Origin: Prado023 sp036375875
Lineage (GTDB): Bacteria; Actinomycetota; Actinomycetes; S36-B12; CAIYMF01
Assembly (NCBI GenBank): GCA_036375875.1
Contig: DASVBK010000055.1
Location: forward strand, 1-14,883
Direction of reading: 5' to 3'
Length of the DNA: 14,883 bases
In this document: positions 7,129-14,702 of the stretch, piece by piece
How positions within the stretch are numbered: the stretch's first letter is position 1
Layout of the letters: each line of letters begins with the position of its first letter
Translations under genes and position numbers: made by a program
Notes under the pieces: generated by a model
What the model was told of the DNA's origin: nothing
Databases searched by the model: none
Seen by the model: only the letters and a program-made list of their open reading frames with translations

Positions 7129-8511
7129 TCAGTGGCTGGCCAGCTCGGCCACCAGGGCCGCGTGGTCGCGCTCGGTCTGGTCGGCGTAGGCCTCGGCGAA
7201 CTCGCCCACCGCGTGGTCGAACGCCTCGGTCTGGCCGAGGTAGCCGGTGATGTGGGTTGCACCGCCGGCACGGGTGTGCGCCCGGGCGAGCACGGCGCCG
7301 CAGATCTGGCCGTAGGTGGCCAGGTCACTGGAATCCAGCCGCTCCAGGTCGATCGAGCCCTTCATGTCCTTGAGCTGGCGCACGAAGAAGTCGAACGGCG
7401 CCTCGGCGCTGCCCGTGGTCCAGCCGAGCAGCGGGTCTCCGGTGGCCTGCATGAGCCGCTGGCCGACCACGACCCGCCGGCCGTGGTGCTCGATGCGGCT
7501 GGCGCCCACGTACGACTCGAGCACCGAGGCGTTGGCCTGCTTGATCTGCAGCACGATGTGGTTGTCGTCGCCGTCGACCATGAGCAGCACGAGCGCCCGG
7601 GTGCCGACGCTGCCCACGCCCACCACCTTGTGGGCCAGGCCCACGTAGCGGTAGCGGAGCAGCAGCATCACCGCGTCCGGCGGGAGGGTGGCCAGGTACT
7701 GGCTGAACAGGTCGGCGACGCGCTGCGTGAGGCCCTCGTGCTCGCTCTCGTCCACCGGTACGAGCACCGGGGGGTTGGAGCGGAACCGGCGGTGGCCGTC
7801 GACCACCTCGGTGAGCTTGCCCACCGCCACGTCACCGGTGGCCCTGGCCGAGGCCCGCCCGGCTCGCTTGGCGTCGTTGACGAGGGTGGTGCCCTTGAGG
7901 GCCTGCACCAGCTCGTCGACGTCGACGCGGGCGTACCAGACCTGCAGCGGCGACATGAGCGACAGCTTGGCCAGCGTCGAGCGGTAGGCCGCGACGGTCT
8001 CGCGCGTGGCGGCACGGATCTTCTTTGGCTTCACGCCGACGTGCCGGCCCGCCACCGCCACGCTCGCGGCCAGCCGCTTGACGTCCCACTCGAACGGGCC
8101 GGGCAGCGTCTCGTCGAAGTCGTTGAGGTCGAACACCAGGCGCCGGTCCGGCGAGGCGAACATCCCGAAGTTGGCCACGTGCGCGTCGCCACAGAGCTGG
8201 GCACGGATCTGCGTGCGCGGGCCTGCGGCGAGATCCGCGGCCATCACCGCCGCCGAGCCGCGCAGGAACGCGAACGGCGAGGCCGCCATCCGCTCGTAGC
8301 GCATCGGCAGCAGCCCGGCCTCGCGCACCGACTCCTGGCCGTGCAGGATCGCCAGCGGGTCGCGCTCGGGGGTGAGTCGAAGCTCGGCGTGGGCGGACAG
8401 CGGCGTCTCGATCCGGGCCGCCTCGCCCTGCGCGAGCCGGGTGGCGCGGGCGGGACGCGGCTCGGTGAAGCTGCGCAGGGACAGGTCCTCGTTCGTGGTC
8501 TGCTCGGTCAT
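7129..8511 (-). CDS. DUF2252 family protein with kinase-like catalytic loop
   Basis: The 460-aa soluble protein matches DUF2252: an N-terminal region with ARATRLAQGE, RYERMAASPFAFLRG at about 71-85, then LCGDAHVANFG (106-116) and FDLNDFDE (127-134) followed by GPFEWDVKRLAAS. The GD-x-H-x-x-N and D-x-N-D-F-D elements resemble the catalytic and metal-binding loops of aminoglycoside/choline-kinase folds, so a phosphotransferase activity is plausible but substrate and reaction are unknown. ATG 8511 is the start that fits the family; no Shine-Dalgarno is visible, while a possible -10 box (CACACT, 8523-8518) would put the transcript start at or next to the ATG, hinting at a leaderless mRNA. Paired GTCACCC words sit 40-57 bp upstream. 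It is the first gene of a probable operon with the ATPase (31 bp) and LuxR regulator. Confidence 0.9.
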   Translation of the reverse strand: MTEQTTNEDLSLRSFTEPRPARATRLAQGEAARIETPLSAHAELRLTPERDPLAILHGQESVREAGLLPMRYERMAASPFAFLRGSAAVMAADLAAGPRTQIRAQLCGDAHVANFGMFASPDRRLVFDLNDFDETLPGPFEWDVKRLAASVAVAGRHVGVKPKKIRAATRETVAAYRSTLAKLSLMSPLQVWYARVDVDELVQALKGTTLVNDAKRAGRASARATGDVAVGKLTEVVDGHRRFRSNPPVLVPVDESEHEGLTQRVADLFSQYLATLPPDAVMLLLRYRYVGLAHKVVGVGSVGTRALVLLMVDGDDNHIVLQIKQANASVLESYVGASRIEHHGRRVVVGQRLMQATGDPLLGWTTGSAEAPFDFFVRQLKDMKGSIDLERLDSSDLATYGQICGAVLARAHTRAGGATHITGYLGQTEAFDHAVGEFAEAYADQTERDHAALVAELASH

Positions 8512-8549
8512 GGGAGCAGTGTGGCTGGTGGACCGACCCGCTGCCGTGC

Positions 8550-8568
8550 GGGTGACGGCACGGGTGAC
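8550..8568 (-). promoter_or_regulatory. GTCACCC direct-repeat pair upstream of DUF2252
   Basis: On the minus strand GTCACCC occurs at 8568-8562 and 8556-8550, a 12-bp period, pointing toward the DUF2252 start 39 bp away. This head-to-tail arrangement near one helical turn is typical of OmpR-type response regulator sites. The regulator itself is not identified. Confidence 0.5.
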
Positions 8569-8592
8569 GGCAGCTCGGGAGCGGGTCGCGGG

Positions 8593-8631
8593 GGCCGGCG
8601 GCGAGGAACCCCCGACCAGGGGCCGCCGGTC
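8593..8631 (-). terminator. Hairpin downstream of the FUSC gene
   Basis: CCGGCGGC (8595-8602) and GCCGCCGG (8622-8629) pair perfectly, extended by two more pairs including one G-U. The loop contains a smaller C-run/G-run stem. It begins about 30 bp after the FUSC stop and lies upstream of the DUF2252 promoter region, so it probably separates the two transcription units. No T-tract. Confidence 0.4.
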
Positions 8632-8660
8632 AGCGGGCCGGGGGGCCACGTGCCCACCGG

Positions 8661-9653
8661 TCAGGCCGTCACCAGCCCCGAGCGCTCGTCCCACCGCTCC
8701 AGAGCCCACGCCAGCCCGGCAGCGAGGATCACGCCCACCACCGTGAATGCCACGCGCGTCACGGTGAGGTCGACGGTCACCTCGCCCGAGCCGTCGGCCG
8801 AGAGGAAGATCAGCAGCATCGGGGTGAGGAACAACGTCTGCATGAAGTAGTTGCCGCTCATCGCATAGGACGCCAGGACCACCAGGAACACGAAGGCGGC
8901 CGGCAGCAGCAGGTTCGCGGGCAGCAGCCAGACCACCACGAGGGCCACGGCGGCGCCGAGCAGGGTGCCGGCCAGCCGCTGGCGGACGTAGTCGCGCCGC
9001 TCGCCGGGCACCGGCCGCAGCACTACGAGCAGCGTCACGGTCACCCAGTAGCCGTGGTCCAGGTCGAGCAGCTCCGCGGCCACGATGCTCAGCCCCGCCG
9101 CGACCGCGAGCACGATCGCATGCCGCCATGCCAGCGCCCTGTCGACGGGTTGGGGTGGGCGTTGCCCGAACCGCATGAGCAGGGCGATGGCCAGCCCCAC
9201 CAGCCCGCCGATCACGCCCCAGAGCCCGGCGCGCCACCACGGCCAGCCCCGCTCGGTGACCGCGAAGACCATGGTGAGGATCGGGGCCATCATGAGCATG
9301 CCCGCCGAGTACGCGTTCGCCGGTGCCGTGAGCAGGATGGCCAGCGCCACGGCGAGGCCGCTGAGCCAGGGCTGCCCGGCCACGAGGGCGCCGGCCGCCG
9401 CCGCGGCGCCGAGCGCGAGGGTCACCAGGGCGGCGGTGCGGGCGCGCATGAGCGTGCCGAACGACATGGCGGCCCCGGAGCACAGGCCCACCGTGACGCT
9501 GGCATTGAGCCCGCCGATGGCCTGCGCGATGAAGCCGGGCACCAGCACGACGGCCACCAGGAACGCGGCGGCCCTGAGCGTGCCGGGGTCGGGCCGGACC
9601 AGCCGCAGCGCGGTGCGCCCGACCGACTCCTCGGGCACCTGGGGATCGGCCAC
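8661..9653 (-). CDS. FUSC-type integral membrane protein
   Basis: The 330-aa protein is mostly hydrophobic, with two blocks of about four to five membrane helices each (roughly 25-160 and 175-320) and a short cytoplasmic stretch between. The second block opens with YWVTVTLLVVLRPVPGERR followed by YVRQRLAGTLLGAAVA (202-236), the signature of the fusaric-acid-resistance/aromatic-acid-exporter (FUSC) superfamily. Longer relatives have a large soluble domain that is missing here, so this is the membrane half only. Substrate unknown; export of aromatic or other organic acids, or an envelope role, is inferred from the family. The start is GTG 9653, the codon nearest the visible control sites; no strong ribosome site is seen. 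GTCACCC repeats lie 40-58 bp upstream, and a terminator-like hairpin follows the stop. Confidence 0.87.
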   Translation of the reverse strand: MADPQVPEESVGRTALRLVRPDPGTLRAAAFLVAVVLVPGFIAQAIGGLNASVTVGLCSGAAMSFGTLMRARTAALVTLALGAAAAAGALVAGQPWLSGLAVALAILLTAPANAYSAGMLMMAPILTMVFAVTERGWPWWRAGLWGVIGGLVGLAIALLMRFGQRPPQPVDRALAWRHAIVLAVAAGLSIVAAELLDLDHGYWVTVTLLVVLRPVPGERRDYVRQRLAGTLLGAAVALVVVWLLPANLLLPAAFVFLVVLASYAMSGNYFMQTLFLTPMLLIFLSADGSGEVTVDLTVTRVAFTVVGVILAAGLAWALERWDERSGLVTA

Positions 9654-9692
9654 GCCCAGACTCTGGCCGGACCCTGCGGCCGTCGTGCCACC

Positions 9693-9711
9693 GGGTGACT
9701 CCCGGGGTGAC
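9693..9711 (-). promoter_or_regulatory. GTCACCC direct-repeat pair upstream of the FUSC gene
   Basis: Minus-strand GTCACCC at 9711-9705 and 9699-9693 (12-bp period) faces the FUSC start. A weak -10-like CAGGGT lies at 9676-9671 on the same strand. The arrangement copies that upstream of DUF2252. Confidence 0.5.
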
Positions 9712-9722
9712 AGACGCGCGAA

Positions 9723-9751
9723 CGCCCCGGGATCAGCGGAGTCCCGGGGCG
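9723..9751 (-). terminator. Strong hairpin after the DUF1269 gene
   Basis: CGCCCCGGGA (9723-9732) and TCCCGGGGCG (9742-9751) make a perfect 10-bp stem with a 9-base loop, starting 17 bp beyond the DUF1269 stop. Only two T residues follow on the minus strand. Its position between that stop and the FUSC control region supports transcription termination. Confidence 0.6.
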
Positions 9752-9768
9752 CCCGTGGCGAGCTGGGC

Positions 9769-10482
9769 TCAGGCGTCCGGCGCCGTGGCCTCGGCCTTCG
9801 CGGCCTCCTTCTGGGCCCTTGCCTCGGCCTTGAGGTCGTCGGCGATCACGTCGTCCACGGCCTTCTGGACGATGCGGTCGGCCCTGGCCAGCGCCTGCTG
9901 CACCTTCACGGCAGCGGGGTCGGAGACCAGCGCGACCAGGCCGGAGTGGCCCGGGTCGATGGCCTCGCCCAGCTCGTCGGCGATCTCGTGGCGGTGGTGC
10001 ACCTCGCGGGCCTTGCCGATGCCGGCACCGGCCGCGCCGAGCACCACCGCGCTGCCGAGGATCGAGGGCGGGAACAGCACGCCGAGCACCGCACCACCGA
10101 CGGCGCCCCAGGCCAGGCCGCGGCGGGTGCTGTGGTCGGTGGCCTTCTGGACCTCGACCGTGCCGTCGGCGTCGCGCTTGAGGACGAGGACGCCCTCGAT
10201 CTGCAGCGACTCCTCGGCCTCGTCGACGGCCTTGAGCTCCTGGTAGGCCTCCCAGGCCAGGTCGACGTCGGCGAAGTCGGCCACGAACAGCGTGTACGCG
10301 CCGTCGCTGAGGGCCAGGACGTCGACGTCGACGCCGTCCCCGGCGTCCGCAGCAGCGGCGTCGACGGCGGCAGCCTCGGCCACGGCGTCGGCAGTCACCT
10401 CGTCGGCAACCACCTCGTCGGCGACGGCCTCGGCGGAGGTGGCCTCGGCGGAGGTGGCAGCCTCGTTGGGCAGGTCAGTCAT
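9769..10482 (-). CDS. DUF1269 family membrane protein with repetitive acidic N-terminus
   Basis: The 237-aa protein resembles the DUF1269 family of small predicted membrane proteins. Residues 1-50 are rich in Ala, Glu and Asp and contain tandem five-residue repeats (TSAEA twice, VADEV twice, then TADAV at 10-34). A folded alpha/beta part follows (about 57-115, GAYTLFVADFADVDLAWEAY), then a glycine-zipper hairpin (GAVGGAVLGVLFPPSILG and GAAGAGIG, 127-156) able to insert in a membrane, and a charged Ala/Lys/Glu-rich helix at the C-terminus. The molecular function of the family is unknown. ATG 10482 has GAGAGGAA about six bases upstream. A -10-like TAGGGT (10521-10516, minus) and two GTCACCC words further upstream form the likely promoter, with no good -35, as expected for activator dependence. 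A strong hairpin follows the gene, so it is probably monocistronic. Confidence 0.82.
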   Translation of the reverse strand: MTDLPNEAATSAEATSAEAVADEVVADEVTADAVAEAAAVDAAAADAGDGVDVDVLALSDGAYTLFVADFADVDLAWEAYQELKAVDEAEESLQIEGVLVLKRDADGTVEVQKATDHSTRRGLAWGAVGGAVLGVLFPPSILGSAVVLGAAGAGIGKAREVHHRHEIADELGEAIDPGHSGLVALVSDPAAVKVQQALARADRIVQKAVDDVIADDLKAEARAQKEAAKAEATAPDA

Positions 10483-10515
10483 CGTGTTCCTCTCGTGGGG
10501 GGGTCAGGCGCTGAC

Positions 10516-10521
10516 ACCCTA
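10516..10521 (-). promoter_or_regulatory. Possible -10 box of the DUF1269 gene
   Basis: TAGGGT on the minus strand would start transcription near 10509, giving a leader of about 27 bases with the ribosome site. The -35 position reads TGCGGG, which is not a recognisable consensus. Confidence 0.35.
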
Positions 10522-10550
10522 GGCAGCGGTGAGCGGACCCCGCAGCGCGA

Positions 10551-10568
10551 GGGTGACCCGGGGGTGAC
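10551..10568 (-). promoter_or_regulatory. GTCACCC direct-repeat pair upstream of the DUF1269 gene
   Basis: Minus-strand GTCACCC at 10568-10562 and 10557-10551 has an 11-bp period and would lie about 42-59 bp upstream of the inferred transcription start, a usual activator position. Confidence 0.5.
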
Positions 10569-10596
10569 CGGCTTCCTCGCACAGGTTCCACCATGG

Positions 10597-10618
10597 GGGT
10601 GACGGGCCCCGTTCACCC
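10597..10618. promoter_or_regulatory. GGGTGAC/GTTCACCC imperfect inverted repeat
   Basis: GGGTGAC (10597-10603) and GTTCACCC (10611-10618) face each other around GGGCCCC. They lie in the divergent region between the DUF1269 gene and the plus-strand gene starting at 10667, and may control either one. Confidence 0.4.
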
Positions 10619-10666
10619 GCCACCCCGCTGCACGGCACGGCCACTACCGTCCCGGGGCGCACGGAC

Positions 10667-10976
10667 GTGGACGATGCCTGGACCGACCTCGGCGAGGCGC
10701 TGCGCTTCGCCGTCAGCCGGATCGTGGACGACCCCCGACCCGCGCAACGAGGACGTAGAGGCCGCCGACGGCCACCTCTACGTCCTGCGCATGCTCACCG
10801 CGGTGGGCCAGAGCAACCTGCTGACCATCGATCCGCGCAAGCCGGAGTTCCTGCCGATGCTGGGCTCGAGTGGTCACCGGGTCGGCACGATGTTCTTCCG
10901 CTGGCTGCACGCAGATACGCGCGAGCTGCCCACCTGCCGGCTCGTGTCGGTCGTCGAGGTGCCCGACCTGCGCTGA
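10667..10976 (+). pseudogene. Small unrecognised gene interrupted by a one-base frameshift
   Basis: Two plus-strand frames join into one sensible protein of about 102 aa. From GTG 10667 the frame reads VDDAWTDLGEALRFAVSRI up to a run of five C at 10732-10736; after the run the next frame carries on as DPRNEDVEAADGHLYVLRML and ends at TGA 10974-10976 with VVEVPDLR. Third-position G/C preference switches frame exactly at the C run, which supports a single-base insertion (four C would restore the frame) or a sequencing error; CCC-C is also a sequence on which ribosomes can slip +1. The opening segment (AW..L...L, then GH.Y.LR.L) faintly resembles the start of DUF1214-containing proteins, but I do not recognise the family with confidence. 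No membrane segment. Divergent from the DUF1269 gene; a hairpin follows its stop. Confidence 0.55.
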
Positions 10977-10994
10977 GGCGGCCGCTGAGCCGCC
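10977..10994 (+). terminator. Hairpin immediately after the frameshifted gene
   Basis: GGCGGC (10977-10982) and GCCGCC (10989-10994) pair around CGCTGA directly after the stop codon. The short 6-bp stem without a T-tract makes this a weak terminator candidate. The rest of the gap to 11190 holds no gene I can support. Confidence 0.35.
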
Positions 10995-11104
10995 ACCACT
11001 GCCCGGCCCGGGGTGCTGCCGGCACGGGCGCTGGGCGTGCGGCGCTCGGATGATGGTGGAACCGTTACACCGCGCCGTGCGGAGGCGGTGGCGGCGGGGC
11101 GGCC

Positions 11105-11110
11105 TAGGCT
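11105..11110 (+). promoter_or_regulatory. Possible -10 box of lysX
   Basis: TAGGCT lies about 80 bp before the lysX start in the gap after the frameshifted gene. No clear -35 accompanies it. GTCACCC words are absent from this region, so lysX does not appear to share the control of the neighbours. Confidence 0.25.
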
Positions 11111-11190
11111 CCTCGCTGCAGCCGCCTCTGCGCGTCCGCAGGGTCAGGCACCAGCCCCAGCGCGCCGACCACACCGCCCGAGGAGCATCG

Positions 11191-14100
11191 ATGGCCAGCG
11201 AAGTGACGGCACCAGTCGACGAGGCGAAGCCCGCCGATGCGGCACTGCACGCCCAGGACGTGGAGCCAGCGCCCCGGCGGCGGCGCCAGCAGCTCAGCGA
11301 CCAGTGGCCGGATCGGCTCGCCGCCGCGATGTTCGCCCTCGCCGCCTTCGTCGCGATCACCTCGATCGTCCCGGTCCTGCGGCGGTACTTCGACCAGCCC
11401 ACGGACCTCCTCTCGATGCTGCTCGTGCCGACCGTGCCGAACGTGGTCTACGCCGCGTTGCTGGTCGTCCTGGGCGTGGGGCTGCTGCGCCGTCTGCGCG
11501 CGGCGTGGTGGGTGTTGCTGATCTGGCTGCTCGCGCTGCCCGAGCTGGATCGTCTCGTCACGATCGCCGTGGGCGACGCTTCCCCGGCGATCGTCATCGG
11601 GGCGGGCGTGGTCGCGGTCCTGCTGGTGCTCATGCTGCGCGTGCGATCCCAGTTCCCGGCCCGGGCGGTGCGTGGGAACAGGTGGCGGGCCCTCGCGGTG
11701 CTGCTGCTCGGCAGTGCCCTGACCATGCTGGTCGGAGGCCTGCTCACCCAGCGGTTCGGCAGCTCGCCGAACCTGGCCAGCGCCGCGCTGCACGTGCTGG
11801 ACAGCATCGTCGGCGACGTGGGCCGGGTGCTGCTCGACATCAACCTGAAGGTGACCTCGCCGCTCTGGGTCCGGGCAGTGTTCGGGCTCATGGGCGCCGC
11901 CACGGTCGTGGCCGCGGCCTACCAGCTGTTCCGTCCCCCGGCCTTCAGCCGCACCCTCGACGCCGCCGACGAGGCGCGGGTGCGCACGCTGCTGCGCGAG
12001 TTCGGTGACGAGGACTCCTTGGGCTACTTCGCGACCCGTCGCGACAAGGGCGTCGTCTGGGACGTCGACGAGGTCGCCAGCGCGCGCGCCGGCATCTCCT
12101 ACCGGGTCTTCGGCTCGGTCGCCCTGGCCAGCGGCAACCCGATAGGTGACCCCGCCCGCTGGGAGGTCGCGATCGCGCGCTGGCGCCACCTGGCGCGATC
12201 GAACGGCTGGTCCCTGGCGGTGATGGGCGCCGGTGAGCGCGGTGCCACGGCCTACGACGCCGCTGGCCTGGTGGCCTTCGAGATCGGCGACGAGGCGATC
12301 CTCGACATGCGGTCGTTCTCGCTGAACGGCCCCGGCATGAAGCCTGTGCGCCAGGCCGTGCACCGCCTGCAGCGCCGCGGGTACACGACGCGGGTCAGCC
12401 GGCACAGCCAGCTCGAGCCCGGCCGCTTCGACGAGCTGGAGGCCGATGCCGCCGCGTGGCGCGGCGACGGTGGCGACGAGCGCGGCTTCTCGATGGCCCT
12501 GGGGCGGCTGGGCGACCCCCTTGACGGCGACTGCGTGCTGATCGAGGCGCGCGACGCCGAGGGCAAGCTGCGCGCGTTCCTGTCGTTCGTGCCCTGGGGC
12601 CGCAACGGGCTGTCGCTGGACCTGATGCGCCGCGATCCGGACGCGGACAACGGCCTCGTCGAGCTCATGGTCAGCTCCTTGGCGGAGCGGGCGGGGGCCT
12701 TCGGCGTGGGTCGGGTGTCACTGAACTTCGCGATGTTCCGTGAGGCGTTCGAGCGGGGGGCCGAGGTCGGCGCCGGGCCGCTGGCGCGGCTGTGGCGCCA
12801 GGTGCTGCTGCTCGCGTCGCGCAACTGGCAGCTCGAGAGCCTCTACCGCTCCAACGCGAAGTACCTGCCCGACTGGCAGCCACGTTTCATCTGCTTCGAG
12901 TACGCCTCCGACTTGCCGCGGGTCGGCGCGGCGGCGGGCAACGCCGAGGGCTTCCTCTCCCGGCCCTCGCTGTCGTTGCTGCGCCGCAAGGCCGGCGAAC
13001 CGGGTGGCGCCCTGGACCGTGCCGGCTCGGCGTACGCGGCGGCGGTCATCGCCCAGATGCCGGTCGAGCCCGACGCGCTGGCCGAGGCGCTGAGCACCGA
13101 CGGGCTGCCCGAGCAGGTGCGGGTGCGCCGGGCCAAGCTCGACCGGCTGCGCGAGCGCGGCATCGAGCCCTACCCCGTGGGCTATCCGCGCAGCCACACC
13201 CTCGCGGAGGTCCGGGCCGAGGCCGGCGAGCTGCCGCCGGACACCGGAACCGGTCGCGAGGTCAGCGTGACCGGCCGGATCCTGCTCAAGCGGGACACCG
13301 GCAAGCTCTCCTTCGCCACGCTGCGCGACGGCTCGGGTGACCTGCAGGTGATGGTCGACCTCGCCGGCGTCGGCGCGGAGCGCCTCGAGCACTGGAAGCA
13401 CGACATCGACCTCGGCGACCACGTCGGCGTCACGGGCGAGGTGATCACGAGCAAGCGGGGCGAGCTCACCGTCCGCGCGAGCTCGTTCGCGCTGACCAGC
13501 AAGTCACTGCGACCGCTGCCGGACAAGCACAAGGGCCTCACGGACCCCGAGGCGCGGGTGCGCGCCCGGCACGTCGACCTGATCATCCGGCCGGAGGCAC
13601 GGCGCACCGCCTACGCCCGCGCCACCGTCGTGGCCTCGGTGCGCGACTCGCTGCGCCGACGCGGGTTCGTCGAGGTGGAGACCCCCACGCTGCAGCTCAT
13701 CCACGGCGGCGCCAATGCGCGGCCGTTCGAGACGCACATCAACGCCTATGACCTCGACCTCTACCTGCGCATCGCCACCGAGCTGCATCTCAAGCGGCTC
13801 ATCGTGGGCGGCATGGAGCAGGTCTTCGAGATCGGCAAGCAGTTCCGCAACGAGGGCGCGGACTTCAAGCACAACCCCGAGTTCACGTCGCTGGAGCTGT
13901 ACCAGACGTACGCCGACTACGACACGATGCGGGTGCTCACCCAGGAGCTCATCCAGGAGGCGGCGACCGCTGTGTACGGGTCGCCCATCGCCCGGCACAC
14001 CGACGCCGAGGGCACCGTCACCGAGTACGACCTGTCCGGCGACTGGCCGGTCAAGCCACTGACCGTGGCGGTCTCGGAGGCCCTCGGCGAGGAGATCACG

Positions 14101-14586
14101 CTGGCCACGCCGCTGGAGGTGCTGCACGCTCACGCCCAGCGCATCGGCCTGGAGCTCGAGCCCGACCTCTCGTGGGGCTTCACCCTCGAGGAGCTGTACG
14201 GCGAGCTGTGCGAGGGCCAGACCACGACGCCGGTCTTCTACACGGACTTCCCGAAGGAGAACGCGCCGCTGACCCGCACCCACCGCGAGCACCCCGAGCT
14301 GGCCGAGAAGTGGGACCTCGTCATCTTCGGCTCCGAGCAGGGGACCGCCTACTCCGAGCTCATCGACCCGGTCGACCAGCGGGCACGCCTGGTGGCGCAG
14401 TCGCTGCTGGCCGCGGCCGGTGACGCGGAGGCCATGCAGGTCGACGAGGACTTCCTGCAAGCCCTGGAGTACGGCATGCCGCCGACCGGCGGCATGGGCA
14501 TGGGGATCGACCGGCTGGTGATGAACCTGACCGGCCTGGGCATCCGCGACACGATCCTGTTCCCGCTGGTGCGGCCCAACGGCTGA
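11191..14586 (+). CDS. lysX: Bifunctional lysylphosphatidylglycerol synthetase / lysine--tRNA ligase
   Basis: This 1131-aa protein joins two machines. Residues about 44-230 are multiple membrane helices and about 250-570 form the MprF-like transferase domain (DUF2156), which moves lysine from Lys-tRNA to phosphatidylglycerol. Residues about 639 to the end are a class II lysyl-tRNA synthetase: OB-fold anticodon domain from about 690 (VSVTGRILLKRDTG), motif 1 GFVEVETPTLQ at 825, motif 2 FRNEGADFKHNPEFTS at 885 and motif 3 GMGMGIDRL at 1101. In Mycobacterium tuberculosis the same fusion (LysX, about 1170 aa) makes lysyl-phosphatidylglycerol, lowers the negative charge of the membrane and gives resistance to cationic antimicrobial peptides. 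The start ATG 11191 has AGGAG five bases upstream. The catalytic motifs look complete. Such genomes usually also carry a separate housekeeping LysRS. It is transcribed away from the other membrane genes. Confidence 0.96.
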   Translation: MASEVTAPVDEAKPADAALHAQDVEPAPRRRRQQLSDQWPDRLAAAMFALAAFVAITSIVPVLRRYFDQPTDLLSMLLVPTVPNVVYAALLVVLGVGLLRRLRAAWWVLLIWLLALPELDRLVTIAVGDASPAIVIGAGVVAVLLVLMLRVRSQFPARAVRGNRWRALAVLLLGSALTMLVGGLLTQRFGSSPNLASAALHVLDSIVGDVGRVLLDINLKVTSPLWVRAVFGLMGAATVVAAAYQLFRPPAFSRTLDAADEARVRTLLREFGDEDSLGYFATRRDKGVVWDVDEVASARAGISYRVFGSVALASGNPIGDPARWEVAIARWRHLARSNGWSLAVMGAGERGATAYDAAGLVAFEIGDEAILDMRSFSLNGPGMKPVRQAVHRLQRRGYTTRVSRHSQLEPGRFDELEADAAAWRGDGGDERGFSMALGRLGDPLDGDCVLIEARDAEGKLRAFLSFVPWGRNGLSLDLMRRDPDADNGLVELMVSSLAERAGAFGVGRVSLNFAMFREAFERGAEVGAGPLARLWRQVLLLASRNWQLESLYRSNAKYLPDWQPRFICFEYASDLPRVGAAAGNAEGFLSRPSLSLLRRKAGEPGGALDRAGSAYAAAVIAQMPVEPDALAEALSTDGLPEQVRVRRAKLDRLRERGIEPYPVGYPRSHTLAEVRAEAGELPPDTGTGREVSVTGRILLKRDTGKLSFATLRDGSGDLQVMVDLAGVGAERLEHWKHDIDLGDHVGVTGEVITSKRGELTVRASSFALTSKSLRPLPDKHKGLTDPEARVRARHVDLIIRPEARRTAYARATVVASVRDSLRRRGFVEVETPTLQLIHGGANARPFETHINAYDLDLYLRIATELHLKRLIVGGMEQVFEIGKQFRNEGADFKHNPEFTSLELYQTYADYDTMRVLTQELIQEAATAVYGSPIARHTDAEGTVTEYDLSGDWPVKPLTVAVSEALGEEITLATPLEVLHAHAQRIGLELEPDLSWGFTLEELYGELCEGQTTTPVFYTDFPKENAPLTRTHREHPELAEKWDLVIFGSEQGTAYSELIDPVDQRARLVAQSLLAAAGDAEAMQVDEDFLQALEYGMPPTGGMGMGIDRLVMNLTGLGIRDTILFPLVRPNG

Positions 14587-14611
14587 CGCCAGCGGCAGCA
14601 GGCCGTGGTCA

Positions 14612-14649
14612 CGCCGGGTCCGGGGTCGCACCGCGCTGCGAGCCCGGCG
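14612..14649. terminator. Nested hairpin between convergent lysX and EamA-type gene
   Basis: CGCCGGG (14612-14618) pairs with CCCGGCG (14643-14649), and inside it TCGCA (14626-14630) pairs with TGCGA (14637-14641), with an asymmetric internal loop. A second small hairpin, GCCGC/GCGGC, follows at 14652-14668. The position between two convergent stops suggests a bidirectional terminator; no T-tract. Confidence 0.35.
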
Positions 14650-14702
14650 CAGCCGCTGATCCTGCGGCGGGGCTCGGCGCGCGACGTGAGCCGCCGACCT
14701 GG

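Noticed and set aside
6061..8850. 929-codon open frame on the plus strand
   Set aside because: Antisense shadow of the ATPase and DUF2252 genes, whose motifs are unmistakable on the minus strand.
7129..9483. Long version of DUF2252 (784 codons) starting inside the FUSC gene
   Set aside because: The upstream part is Arg/Gly-rich, out of frame with FUSC, and crosses a hairpin and control sites. The family's start fits ATG 8511.
10870..11190. Extension of lysX upstream of ATG 11191
   Set aside because: The sequence overlaps the preceding gene in another frame and has no family similarity. ATG 11191 has an AGGAG at ideal spacing.
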